This document shows, in pieces, positions 37,334 to 45,622 of a DNA stretch of 64,000 bases (position 1 is its first letter; each line of letters starts with the position of its first letter). The notes under the pieces are model-generated. The model was not told the origin of the DNA. It did no database searches and saw nothing but the letters and a program-made list of their open reading frames with translations. Location: the NCBI RefSeq assembly GCF_008033385.1, contig NZ_VOGY01000009.1, positions 114,856 to 178,855 on the forward strand, written 5' to 3'. The stretch comes from Algibacter pacificus (GTDB lineage Bacteria > Bacteroidota > Bacteroidia > Flavobacteriales > Flavobacteriaceae). Position numbers and translations under genes: made by a program.

Positions 37334-39766
37334 ATGATTTTACCTAACATATATTTTGAGGGAACACCTATTGAGTTTAAAGAAATAAATCCAAAAGATT
37401 TTGATAACAACTTTTATAAGGTAAAGCCAAAAGAGGTTTTAGAACCAAATGAAAAAGGATACATAAGTGATGATTTAAGTGCTAGGCTTAAAACAGACCT
37501 TGATAACCAAAATACAACTATTATTAATGCTGGTGTAGGACAAGGAAAAACTAGAGCGATAATAGAAGTTCTAACTAAGTATGCAAGTAATCCAAATTAC
37601 ATTATCATAATAGCGGTTCCTTATAAGAGTCTAATAGAACAATACGTTAAAGACTGCTCAAAGTATATCTCAAAAGATGAAATTTTCAACTTATCTAAAT
37701 ATGAAAGCAGTATTCAAAAAGGTGTTAATAAGACCAAAAAAGAAAGTTGGGGGTATACAAATGATGTAGACATGTTGCCTATTACGACTAGAGTAAGAAG
37801 TAAAATACATGTTATGACTATTAATGCTTTAATAGGTAATCCAGGAGATGATAACCTGTTTACTTCTAAAGTTAGGAGTAACTACTTTAAATTATTAAAA
37901 AATTATTGTGAGAGCACTGATAAAAAGGTGATTTGGTTAATGGATGAGATACATGATAGTATTCATAACTTTAAAGAACAGTTTGTTTTCAATCTTTGGA
38001 ATTTTCAAGGTTTAGTACATAAGGCATATATTATAAGTGCTACATTTAATGAAGCCTCAAAAGAGGTGATAAAGTATGTATCTGAATTTACAGATAAAAA
38101 CATATTTATTATTGAATCTAAAAGATTGCCCAAACCTTCAAGACAGAGTAATCTACATCTTAACTTTTATGTAGACCAAAAACTATATCAAGATTCTAAT
38201 TTGGTAAGTTTAGTTTCAAGTTTAGTTAAAGAAAAGAAGCCTTTTGATATTTTGGTTTACTCAAAGACTTTAGTTGAAAAGCTTATAAATACTAATAAAA
38301 CATCAAACTCAAAAATCAAGAAAGTTAGTGATGTTCTTAAAAACCAAATCCATCAAGTTAATAGATGTTATTCAGATGCTTTTAATCGAAAAGCGAATAA
38401 AAAATACATTGATAGTAAAACTGTAATCAATATAGGAACTAACTTTAGTACAGGGGTTAATATTGAGCAAGAAAAACATACTCTAATAATACTATTTCCT
38501 AAAGACTTGTCAGTTGACTATGTAAACAATAAAGGTGTGTTTACAAATGGCTCAAATGTAATTGTACAGGCTTTAGCTAGACAGAGAACTAATGGAGATA
38601 TTCACATTTTTATACCCAATCCTAATGGTTTAAGTTTAGAGTCTTTACCTTATACTGAAATTCAAAATAGAGAGATGTATGAATGCTTTGAAACTTATAA
38701 GCGAGGTAGTGATAAGTACTCAAATTACTCTTCAATTAATAGTCAATCTAAACTTTTAGAGAGTGCCTATGAGAAGTTGATTGATGATGTAAGTTATGCA
38801 GAAGAAAAACTAAGAATAACTAACAGGGCAGGCTTAAATCGATTACTATATCCTGCAAAAGAGATATTTATTCTTAATCAAGGAGAAAAGTATATTACAA
38901 AGGAATTTTTTGGAGGGAACTTATCTGCTTACATTCTTTGGGCAAGTATTGGTAATCAATTTCTAAACTGTAAATTAAAATCCATAAAGGCTTCAACTAA
39001 ATTGAATTTTGATAAAGAAAACTTATTTGATGATGTTAAAAGCTTTTTAAATTTTGAGTTAGAAGAACTTAATAACACATTTGAAGAGTTCAATCTTTAT
39101 GATAGCTTTAGTGCTTATGAAAAGTTAGAGTTTATAGAGAAACTAACAGGGCAAATGTTGGTTAATTTAGATTCTAAAAAGGCTACTCAAGCAGAAATGA
39201 ATAAGATTTTGTTAATGATTTTAAGTGCTGTGTTCTCTAAATCAAATGACTTTGTTTTAAGGGAAGCTAAAGTAGAAATGTATAAGCTTTATTTAAAGTC
39301 ATGCTTATTTTATAGTAATAACCTTCATGAAGTTAATGAGAATCTTAAAACTAGAGATTTAACTAGTGTGAAGGTCTTTAAGAAATGGTATCAACTTATA
39401 GAGTTAATTGATAAATCTAAAATTGAAAAGGGTAATGGTGTTTTTAGATTGCCAATAACTCCTAGTGATAAGTTTGAAACAGAGTTTTATAAGATTGATT
39501 TTAAAGAGAATTTAGATTATCTTCTAAATAATGATTTCCTACTTGGAACAGATGTTTTTCAATTTAAGAATACAATAATTACTGCTATAAAGAATAAGAC
39601 TCTAGTTGATACATTTTACAAAATTTGTATTAAAGTGTGTTATCTGCCTAAAACAAAACAAACTTCTAAAGATGGGAAAAAAGTTAACTACTATGAAGTA
39701 GCATCACTTAATTTCAAAAACTTACCTAATCTACTTTACAAACCTTTACCAGAAGTAATTTTGTAA
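37334..39766 (+). CDS. Superfamily 2-like helicase of the mobile element
   Basis: 810 residues. Walker A GVGQGKT (about 67-73), Walker B WLMDEIHD (DEIH at 204-207), a motif V-like GTNFSTGVNIE and a motif VI-like VQALARQRTNG support an SF2 helicase core to about residue 450. The remaining C-terminal half has no recognised domain. Known: related proteins act as replication-origin helicases on plasmids and elements. It follows the integrase by 48 bp and ends at a terminator whose sequence recurs after radC. Likely role: autonomous replication of the excised element (inference). Confidence 0.7.
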   Translation: MILPNIYFEGTPIEFKEINPKDFDNNFYKVKPKEVLEPNEKGYISDDLSARLKTDLDNQNTTIINAGVGQGKTRAIIEVLTKYASNPNYIIIIAVPYKSLIEQYVKDCSKYISKDEIFNLSKYESSIQKGVNKTKKESWGYTNDVDMLPITTRVRSKIHVMTINALIGNPGDDNLFTSKVRSNYFKLLKNYCESTDKKVIWLMDEIHDSIHNFKEQFVFNLWNFQGLVHKAYIISATFNEASKEVIKYVSEFTDKNIFIIESKRLPKPSRQSNLHLNFYVDQKLYQDSNLVSLVSSLVKEKKPFDILVYSKTLVEKLINTNKTSNSKIKKVSDVLKNQIHQVNRCYSDAFNRKANKKYIDSKTVINIGTNFSTGVNIEQEKHTLIILFPKDLSVDYVNNKGVFTNGSNVIVQALARQRTNGDIHIFIPNPNGLSLESLPYTEIQNREMYECFETYKRGSDKYSNYSSINSQSKLLESAYEKLIDDVSYAEEKLRITNRAGLNRLLYPAKEIFILNQGEKYITKEFFGGNLSAYILWASIGNQFLNCKLKSIKASTKLNFDKENLFDDVKSFLNFELEELNNTFEEFNLYDSFSAYEKLEFIEKLTGQMLVNLDSKKATQAEMNKILLMILSAVFSKSNDFVLREAKVEMYKLYLKSCLFYSNNLHEVNENLKTRDLTSVKVFKKWYQLIELIDKSKIEKGNGVFRLPITPSDKFETEFYKIDFKENLDYLLNNDFLLGTDVFQFKNTIITAIKNKTLVDTFYKICIKVCYLPKTKQTSKDGKKVNYYEVASLNFKNLPNLLYKPLPEVIL

Positions 39767-39767
39767 T

Positions 39768-39823
39768 AGTCCTGCTTTTTCCAATTTACTATATAGGAAT
39801 AAGGAAAAATAAGGACTTTTCTA
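39768..39823 (+). terminator. Terminator after the helicase, island-specific type
   Basis: AGTCC...GGACT stem with inner TTTTTCC / GGAAAAA and a TATATA-containing loop. The same architecture and much of the sequence recur at 52519-52575 after radC. Both begin within 2 bp of the stop codon. Confidence 0.75.
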
Positions 39824-39832
39824 AATCATATT

Positions 39833-39864
39833 AAAGACTCTCATTTTATGAGGGTCTTTTTCAT
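39833..39864 (+). terminator. Second hairpin terminator before the RecA-like ATPase
   Basis: AAAGACTCTCA / TGAGGGTCTTT stem (G-T tolerant), TTTTA-type loop, then T run. Confidence 0.75.
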
Positions 39865-39872
39865 TATGTACT

Positions 39873-39911
39873 GAATCTATTCAGATTCAAATTAAAAATA
39901 ATTCAAATTAA
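39873..39911 (+). repeat. Short palindrome and two direct repeats upstream of the ATPase
   Basis: The inverted pair GAATCT / AGATTC near 39873-39888, and ATTCAAATTAA at 39885-39895 and 39901-39911 (16-bp period). Could be an operator or small iterons; no more copies were found. Confidence 0.4.
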
Positions 39912-39936
39912 TATTAACCTTCAAAAACATAAAATT

Positions 39937-40800
39937 ATGCAATTACGAAAATCAGAAAGGCAACAAGCAAAAATTAAAATGGCTCTACAAGGTTCATCAG
40001 GTTCAGGCAAGAGTTTAAGCTCTCTTTTATTGGCTAAAGGACTAACTAATGACCAATTAGATAAAGTGGCTGTAATAGACACAGAGAATGGCTCAGCAGA
40101 CCTTTATGCTCATTTAGGCAACTATAATGTGTTACCACTACAACCACCTTATACACCAGAGAAATTTATAGAAGCAATCACTGTTTGTGAAAAGGCAGGG
40201 ATGGAAGTGATAATTTTAGACTCTATATCTCAAGTATGGGATGAGCTTTTAGATTACCACTCAAAATTACCAGGGAATTCATTTGCTAATTGGAACAAAG
40301 TTACACCAAGACAAAAAGCATTTATCAATAAGATTTTACAATGTGATGCTCATGTTATAGCTACAATGAGAACAAAACAAGATTATGTATTACAACAAAA
40401 AGATGGAAAATATGTGCCTGAAAAAGTTGGACTTAAAGCTGTACAAAGAGATGATGTCTCCTATGAATTTACCATAGTATTTGATATAGATATAAAGCAC
40501 TTTGCTGTAGCAAGCAAGGACAGAACTAATCTATTTTCTGGAAAGCCTGAATTTATGATAAATACTTCTACAGGAAAACGCATTTTAGAATGGTGTACTT
40601 CACCTGTAAAAGAAGAAGATGTAAAACAGAAAATAGAAGAGTGCTTATCTGTTAGTCAGTTAATGGAACTGTATAAAGAGCATCCAAGTTTTCAGTTGTC
40701 ATTAAAAGCTTTGTATCAAGCTAAAAAAGACCAGTTAGAACAATTAGTTAAACCAGAAAATTTTAGTCAAAATGGAAATAGTATCAGTAGCAGAGCTTAA
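39937..40800 (+). CDS. RecA-like AAA ATPase (AAA_24/Sak4-like)
   Basis: 287 residues. Walker A GSSGSGKS (19-26), then VAVIDTENGSADLYAHLG and Walker B VIILDSISQVW, the pattern of phage nucleotide-binding/Sak4-type proteins; the C-terminal 80 residues are helical. Known: these short RecA-like ATPases help single-strand annealing or replication in phages and elements. It overlaps the DUF3871 gene by 29 bp, implying coupled translation. Confidence 0.82.
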   Translation: MQLRKSERQQAKIKMALQGSSGSGKSLSSLLLAKGLTNDQLDKVAVIDTENGSADLYAHLGNYNVLPLQPPYTPEKFIEAITVCEKAGMEVIILDSISQVWDELLDYHSKLPGNSFANWNKVTPRQKAFINKILQCDAHVIATMRTKQDYVLQQKDGKYVPEKVGLKAVQRDDVSYEFTIVFDIDIKHFAVASKDRTNLFSGKPEFMINTSTGKRILEWCTSPVKEEDVKQKIEECLSVSQLMELYKEHPSFQLSLKALYQAKKDQLEQLVKPENFSQNGNSISSRA

Positions 40801-41806
40801 CAAGCAACGTAATGGAGCATTTAATAATCCTGAAGGTATTCCTGAAATTGTGCATCCTTTGCAAATACCTTCAGAAAATAAAGTGTATCCACATAACCCA
40901 TTTATAGAGGCTAACACAAAAGAGGTTAGCCTTTCTACTTTAAAACATGATTGTATTATACCTGTGTTTTCAAAAGATAATGAGAAAACATTAGCACATC
41001 AAGAGTTTATAGAGATAGCTCAAGATTGTGTTGGAAAAGTTTTTTCTCATCATACAATAGAAGTGCCAGAGGTTAGAGTTTCTCATCAAATTAAAGGCAG
41101 AACTGCTGATGCTATTTACAAGCCAGTAAAAGAGCTTTTAGAACATGAAAAAACCCAGTACTTTGAAAGGATGGCGTTCATCATTAGAATTCCATCTATT
41201 ACAGAAAGTATAAATGGGCATGATGTCTCATTAACTGTTGGAGGTGTTAGAGCTTACAACCAAGAAAATCTGTATAACAGAAAAACTTATGAGAAATTTA
41301 AGTTCTTTATTGGATTTCAGAATATGGTATGTTGTAACTTATGTATATCTACAGATGGCTATCAAGATGAAATGCGAGTAGGTAACTATTCTGAATTACA
41401 GTCTAAAATTATGGACTTAATAGAGGGGTATAGTGCACAATCCCATTTACAGGATATGAAGCAGCTATCACAGCATAATTTAACTGAACAGCAATTTGCT
41501 CAGCTTATAGGTAGAGCAAGATTATATAACTTTTTACCTAAAGAGGAAAAGACTCTAATTCCAGAATTAATGCTTAATGATGGACAGATTTCTACAGTAG
41601 CTAAAGACTATTATTTAGATGATAGCTTTTGTAGAAACGAGAATGGAGATATTAACCTTTGGAATGTATATAATCTCTTCACGGGAGCTAATAAGAGCTC
41701 TTATATAGATTCTTTTCTATCAAGAAATGTCAATGCCTTTGATTTTACAAAAGGATTGGCTAATGCTATCAATGGTGATTCTAAACATCGTTGGTTTTTG
41801 AGTTGA
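40772..41806 (+). CDS. DUF3871 family protein
   Basis: 344 residues, strongly like the DUF3871 family of Bacteroidota elements: the stretches RVSHQIKGRTADAIYKP, LTVGGVRAYNQENLY, NLCISTDGY and LWNVYNLFTGANKSSYID are present. It is reminiscent of plasmid or phage DUF932-type proteins. Function unknown. Its ATG at 40772 lies inside the end of the ATPase gene. Two hairpin terminators follow. Confidence 0.85.
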   Translation: MEIVSVAELNKQRNGAFNNPEGIPEIVHPLQIPSENKVYPHNPFIEANTKEVSLSTLKHDCIIPVFSKDNEKTLAHQEFIEIAQDCVGKVFSHHTIEVPEVRVSHQIKGRTADAIYKPVKELLEHEKTQYFERMAFIIRIPSITESINGHDVSLTVGGVRAYNQENLYNRKTYEKFKFFIGFQNMVCCNLCISTDGYQDEMRVGNYSELQSKIMDLIEGYSAQSHLQDMKQLSQHNLTEQQFAQLIGRARLYNFLPKEEKTLIPELMLNDGQISTVAKDYYLDDSFCRNENGDINLWNVYNLFTGANKSSYIDSFLSRNVNAFDFTKGLANAINGDSKHRWFLS

Positions 41807-41810
41807 GTAG

Positions 41811-41846
41811 AACCCAATCTCTATTAGTTTAGAGGTTGGGTTATTT
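41811..41846 (+). terminator. Terminator after the DUF3871 gene
   Basis: AACCCAATCTCT / AGAGGTTGGGTT 12-bp stem with one wobble, 8-nt loop, then TATTTT. Confidence 0.8.
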
Positions 41847-41867
41847 TAAATTTATACCAATAAAAAA

Positions 41868-41899
41868 GCCCAGAGCAAGTCTGGGCAATTTTACTTTTT
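41868..41899. terminator. Second hairpin between DUF3871 gene and the defence operon
   Basis: GCCCAG / CTGGGC stem around AGCAAGT, with an A run before and T-rich sequence after, so it can act on both strands. It lies about 85 bp beyond the stop of the minus-strand Abi gene. Confidence 0.7.
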
Positions 41900-41984
41900 T
41901 TAAGTGCAGCACTAATGCAAATGACTAGCTGGGCACTGTAAATGTTTTACAAAGATACGAAATACTTGCATATCTGCAACTGTT

Positions 41985-42857
41985 TTAACAAAAATCAAAT
42001 CCTATTTTGTTTTCAATTATGTCTTTAATCTCTTGATTGTCTTTGTGTTGTAGGTATAGTTTCTCTATATCTTTTTCTAAATCTCCTTTTCTGTTAGTTG
42101 AAATTTTTCCCAAAAAATGGATAATTACCTGAATAGCAGTATTCAATGAATGTCTGTTATTATTGTTAATTTTAATAAGGGGAGTTGGCTTAACAGCTAA
42201 TGGTGTGTTAGCATCATAAAGCAGTCCACTATGAGCACAAATGTTTCTTATAAAAATGATAGTTCTGAAATAGTTTATAAATACATCAACTTTTTTGATA
42301 CCATAATACTGAATAATCTTCTTTTTTAGAGCGCCATCCTTTAAGTTGTAAAAAATACTATAAATACTACCAAAAGTTAGAAACTCTAAAGTTTTCCATG
42401 CTGGAGCATAAATATCATTTATGTATTTGTTATGATGCTCTTTTATAGGTTTGTTGTTCTCAATAAATTTATAGTCATAAAATCTAGGAAAATCATGAAT
42501 GAATTTAGGTTTCATCACTTTAGGGTCAGAGAACCAAGTAGGACTATTTTTATAGTAATTTGATACCTGATAAATAATTTGAGTCCTGATGTTAATTTCA
42601 ATTCTATTTAAAGCTCTCATAAGTAGATACCTTAAATCAACATCTAAGTAATATAGATTTATTACAGTTGAAAAATTTGTGTCTTTTTTAAAACTATGTT
42701 TGTTGTCTATTTCAAATGGATTCCAATAAAAACCTAGTCTATAGTAACCTATGTCAAGTAGATGTTCTTTAGCTTTTTGTTCTCCACAATCCAAAACTAA
42801 ACCTCTATCTGTTAGTAATTTTATTTGTTCATCTACTGTTGTTGCTATTCTACCCAT
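41985..42857 (-). CDS. Abi_2 (AbiD/AbiF-like) HEPN abortive-infection protein
   Basis: 290 residues from ATG 42857, 1 bp after the upstream stop; a TTG start at 42869 is less likely. Family marks: LLDIGYYRLGFYWNPF near 33-48, LDVDLRYLLMRALNRIEINIRTQI near 71-94, and IRNICAHSGLLYD near 203-215. The last gives Arg204-x4-His209, the HEPN RNase motif. Known: Abi_2 proteins give phage resistance through RNA cleavage and growth arrest. Last gene of the eight-gene operon. Confidence 0.88.
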   Translation of the reverse strand: MGRIATTVDEQIKLLTDRGLVLDCGEQKAKEHLLDIGYYRLGFYWNPFEIDNKHSFKKDTNFSTVINLYYLDVDLRYLLMRALNRIEINIRTQIIYQVSNYYKNSPTWFSDPKVMKPKFIHDFPRFYDYKFIENNKPIKEHHNKYINDIYAPAWKTLEFLTFGSIYSIFYNLKDGALKKKIIQYYGIKKVDVFINYFRTIIFIRNICAHSGLLYDANTPLAVKPTPLIKINNNNRHSLNTAIQVIIHFLGKISTNRKGDLEKDIEKLYLQHKDNQEIKDIIENKIGFDFC

Positions 42858-42858
42858 A

Positions 42859-44646
42859 TTATAACTCAAAAATTTCTAAAGCTTTAGATACTAAAGTCTC
42901 TGTTCTATTCTGTATATGTTCTTTTTTCCAAGTAGGCGTATCTTTCAATTTTTCATTCAATACTAAACCGTTGTTAAACCCAATGCTATTCCCTTGCTTA
43001 TCTTTTTTGTTTTGTTTGTCTAATAAAGGCATATCACTTAATTGAGAATTATAACCTGTTAAAGTAAGATTTCCCAATTTGTGAACATAGCTTTCTCTAA
43101 TCTCATTTGCTACTTCTTTGTCTCCATCAGCAACCATTTCTACCCAATGTGGTTTCATGTTTTTACCTTGTGGTAAAGCATGTTCAATAGTCCAAACAAA
43201 TTTATTTTTACTTCTTTCATAAAAGTTTTTATAACCTTCCCTATCATTGTTTTGAGCTAGTTCTAAACTTGATAAAATATATCTAGTAGCACCTACATTT
43301 TCTTCATATAAATTGCCATTTAATTTTTGTTCAAAGACATCATTAGAAGCAGGTTTACCATACTGAATAAGAATAGCTTTCACATTTTCATAATTATAGG
43401 TTTCTAAACTGTCTATATGCTCAACTATATCCATGAAGTAGTTAGTTAAATCCCTAGTAGGAGGACTGTCAGTAACATTTCTTCTTATAAAGTACCTACA
43501 TAATAAGTTGATGAGTTCTATTTTCTGAAGCTCTGAAATTTCAAATTTGTGCTCTACAAATAGTAAAAGCATGTATGCATCAGCTCCATTTACATTTTCA
43601 AGGTTTCTTAAAGCTCTGGTAAGCTCTGTAGAATTATCATCAGTCTCATACTGGATATTTTTTGAATAGATAATAGAAGCACTTTCTAGTCTATCAAAGA
43701 TTTTTGAAACATCTCTATTTATGAGTTCCTCAAAAATACCAATAAGATTAGACCTTAATGCTTTAGGTTTTTTATTAACCTTTATAGACTCTTCTAATCT
43801 AAAGGCATTGTAGAACTGTCTTATAAAACGTTCTTGAATTTTATAGTTGTCTGTTAAGTTAGCTAGAATACCATTCCATCTATCAAAATTATCATCTATA
43901 GTTTCAATTCCTTTTTTCTCTAAAGCTCCTAAAAGTTTGTTTTTAATGAGGTCTATTGCAGATAAAGGAACTCCTCTATTGTTTAGTGTTTCAAAAAGTG
44001 TAAAAGCACCATCATGAGTAGTAACATCTATTTTAACCAAAATAGAACTGTTTAACTTATCTAGAAAGTTTTTTGCAGATTGATAAGTGTAAATTGGAGT
44101 ATCATTTTCATCTACTTGGTAAAGCCTATCAATAAAATAATTAAAAGCCCTACTAATTTGTCTATTTCCAATATATTTAGGAGCTTTTAAGGTTCTTATT
44201 TCTTCAATATTTTTTGAAAAAATATAGTTGTAATCCTCAAAGTTACTATTAGTATATGAAGGTTCTAGTCTAGGTTTGTTGGAACTCTCTAATAGAATTC
44301 TATTTTTTAAGTTCCAAAGAGCAAACATTTCCTTTTGTTGGTTCTCTGGCAAATGGTCTGATAAGAATTTGTAAACAGCTAAATAAAGTAGGCTAATAGT
44401 AGTCATTCTTTGTTGTCCATCAACTAACTCAAATTTTGCATCTTCCATAGCATCATTCTCTGTGTTAATACAGATGATTGAACCTAAAAAATGATTCCCT
44501 TCACTTTCTTCAACATCATCAAATAGAGCTTCCCAATTGTCTTTTTTCCAGATGTATTCTCTTTGGTATTTAGGTATGTGATAGGTTATTTTATGCTCTC
44601 CACTAAATAGTTGAGCTAATGACTTGTCTTTAGTTTCTTGAATCAT
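42859..44646 (-). CDS. DUF262/DUF1524 (GmrSD-like) nuclease
   Basis: 595 residues. The N-terminal DUF262 NTPase part has KYQREYIWKKDNWEALFDD and VDGQQRMTT (DGQQR at 76-80). The C-terminal DUF1524 part has IEHALPQGKNM and HKLGNLTLTGYNSQLSD, the His-Asn-type nuclease signature. Known: GmrSD-type proteins cut modified phage DNA using nucleotide hydrolysis; relatives appear in many defence islands. It overlaps the preceding 130-residue gene by 17 bp. Combined with a type III methyltransferase it may sense modified or unmodified DNA. Confidence 0.88.
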   Translation of the reverse strand: MIQETKDKSLAQLFSGEHKITYHIPKYQREYIWKKDNWEALFDDVEESEGNHFLGSIICINTENDAMEDAKFELVDGQQRMTTISLLYLAVYKFLSDHLPENQQKEMFALWNLKNRILLESSNKPRLEPSYTNSNFEDYNYIFSKNIEEIRTLKAPKYIGNRQISRAFNYFIDRLYQVDENDTPIYTYQSAKNFLDKLNSSILVKIDVTTHDGAFTLFETLNNRGVPLSAIDLIKNKLLGALEKKGIETIDDNFDRWNGILANLTDNYKIQERFIRQFYNAFRLEESIKVNKKPKALRSNLIGIFEELINRDVSKIFDRLESASIIYSKNIQYETDDNSTELTRALRNLENVNGADAYMLLLFVEHKFEISELQKIELINLLCRYFIRRNVTDSPPTRDLTNYFMDIVEHIDSLETYNYENVKAILIQYGKPASNDVFEQKLNGNLYEENVGATRYILSSLELAQNNDREGYKNFYERSKNKFVWTIEHALPQGKNMKPHWVEMVADGDKEVANEIRESYVHKLGNLTLTGYNSQLSDMPLLDKQNKKDKQGNSIGFNNGLVLNEKLKDTPTWKKEHIQNRTETLVSKALEIFEL

Positions 44647-45022
44647 CCTGTATAATACTGTTTTTAAGTTCTTCTACTTCCATTTCTAGCACATTTGCCC
44701 ATTGGTAGTAGTCAATATGTTTATCAATGTTATTTACATACTCTTCCAAAAGAGCAAGTGCAATAATTTTATACTCTGGATGCACAAAAAGAGGATATAA
44801 GCTGAATACATTATTGTATTCTCCTTGCATTTTTATAAAGGCTTCTGCAATAGACATTGAGTATTTAGAATTTTTGTCAGTACCTTCAATATCTAAATCT
44901 TCATAACTCATTTCATTAACTGAATGGTAAAACCAATCTTCATTTTTCTTATCTGTACACTTGTACAAAGTAATAGAGCCACCTTCAGCTCCCATTTCTA
45001 TAATTTTTGTGTGGTTTGTCAT
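44630..45022 (-). CDS. Unknown 130-residue protein of the defence operon
   Basis: No named family. The start IIEMGAEGGSITLYKCTD resembles small uncharacterised proteins that begin with GAEGGSITL; the middle has WFYHSVNEMSYEDLDIE, the end is helical and acidic. No signal or membrane segment. It overlaps the 200-residue gene by 4 bp (ATGA type) and the nuclease gene by 17 bp, so it is translationally locked into the operon. An immunity, adaptor or regulatory role is possible but unproven. Confidence 0.75.
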   Translation of the reverse strand: MTNHTKIIEMGAEGGSITLYKCTDKKNEDWFYHSVNEMSYEDLDIEGTDKNSKYSMSIAEAFIKMQGEYNNVFSLYPLFVHPEYKIIALALLEEYVNNIDKHIDYYQWANVLEMEVEELKNSIIQDDSRN

Positions 45023-45621
45023 TGTTGTAAATCTTTAAAGTTGTCAAAGACTATTTCTTTAATGTTTCTGTAATTTAGATTGTTTAATTTTAAGTTGTCA
45101 TAATCAGAAACAAAAGGCAACTTTTTATTTATCATATCTTTTTTAATATCATAGTATGATACTCCTTCCCATACTTGGCACTCTAAATATTCAGCTAATT
45201 TATCACAAGCATTATCGGCTAGATAAATAATTTCAGTACCTCCAAAAATTGAAATTATATCATAAATGTTTTTTCTAAATTCATTAATGTAATCAGTCTT
45301 TTCATCTTCATATAAAAATCGATACTTATATATAGTTATCAATTCAATGCAGTTCTCATAAACTCTTATGTTAAACACAAAAGGACTGTTAAAACTTATT
45401 AATTCTTTAGCTTCTGTATCTGGTAAAATCTTATCCTGTTTTTCGCAATAAATTTCTGGAAATTCATATTCCCAATCTCCTGTTAGTTTGCCTGAACCAA
45501 TAACAGTAATATGGTCTAGTTTTAGCGCCTTTAATTCAGCTAGAAACTCATCTTTATGTTCTTTAATGGTGTTTTGTGTAAAAGACCTACAGTTACTTAT
45601 AATATGTAAATCAGTAGCCAT
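45019..45621 (-). CDS. Unknown 200-residue protein of the defence operon
   Basis: Not recognised. It reads as a soluble alpha/beta protein: HIISNCRSFTQNTIKEHKDE at the start, a KALKLDHITVIGSGKLTGDW segment near 32-51, and a C-terminal helix. No catalytic motif was spotted. It starts 1 bp after the Res stop codon and overlaps the next gene by 4 bp. Confidence 0.75.
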   Translation of the reverse strand: MATDLHIISNCRSFTQNTIKEHKDEFLAELKALKLDHITVIGSGKLTGDWEYEFPEIYCEKQDKILPDTEAKELISFNSPFVFNIRVYENCIELITIYKYRFLYEDEKTDYINEFRKNIYDIISIFGGTEIIYLADNACDKLAEYLECQVWEGVSYYDIKKDMINKKLPFVSDYDNLKLNNLNYRNIKEIVFDNFKDLQQ

Positions 45622-45622
45622 T

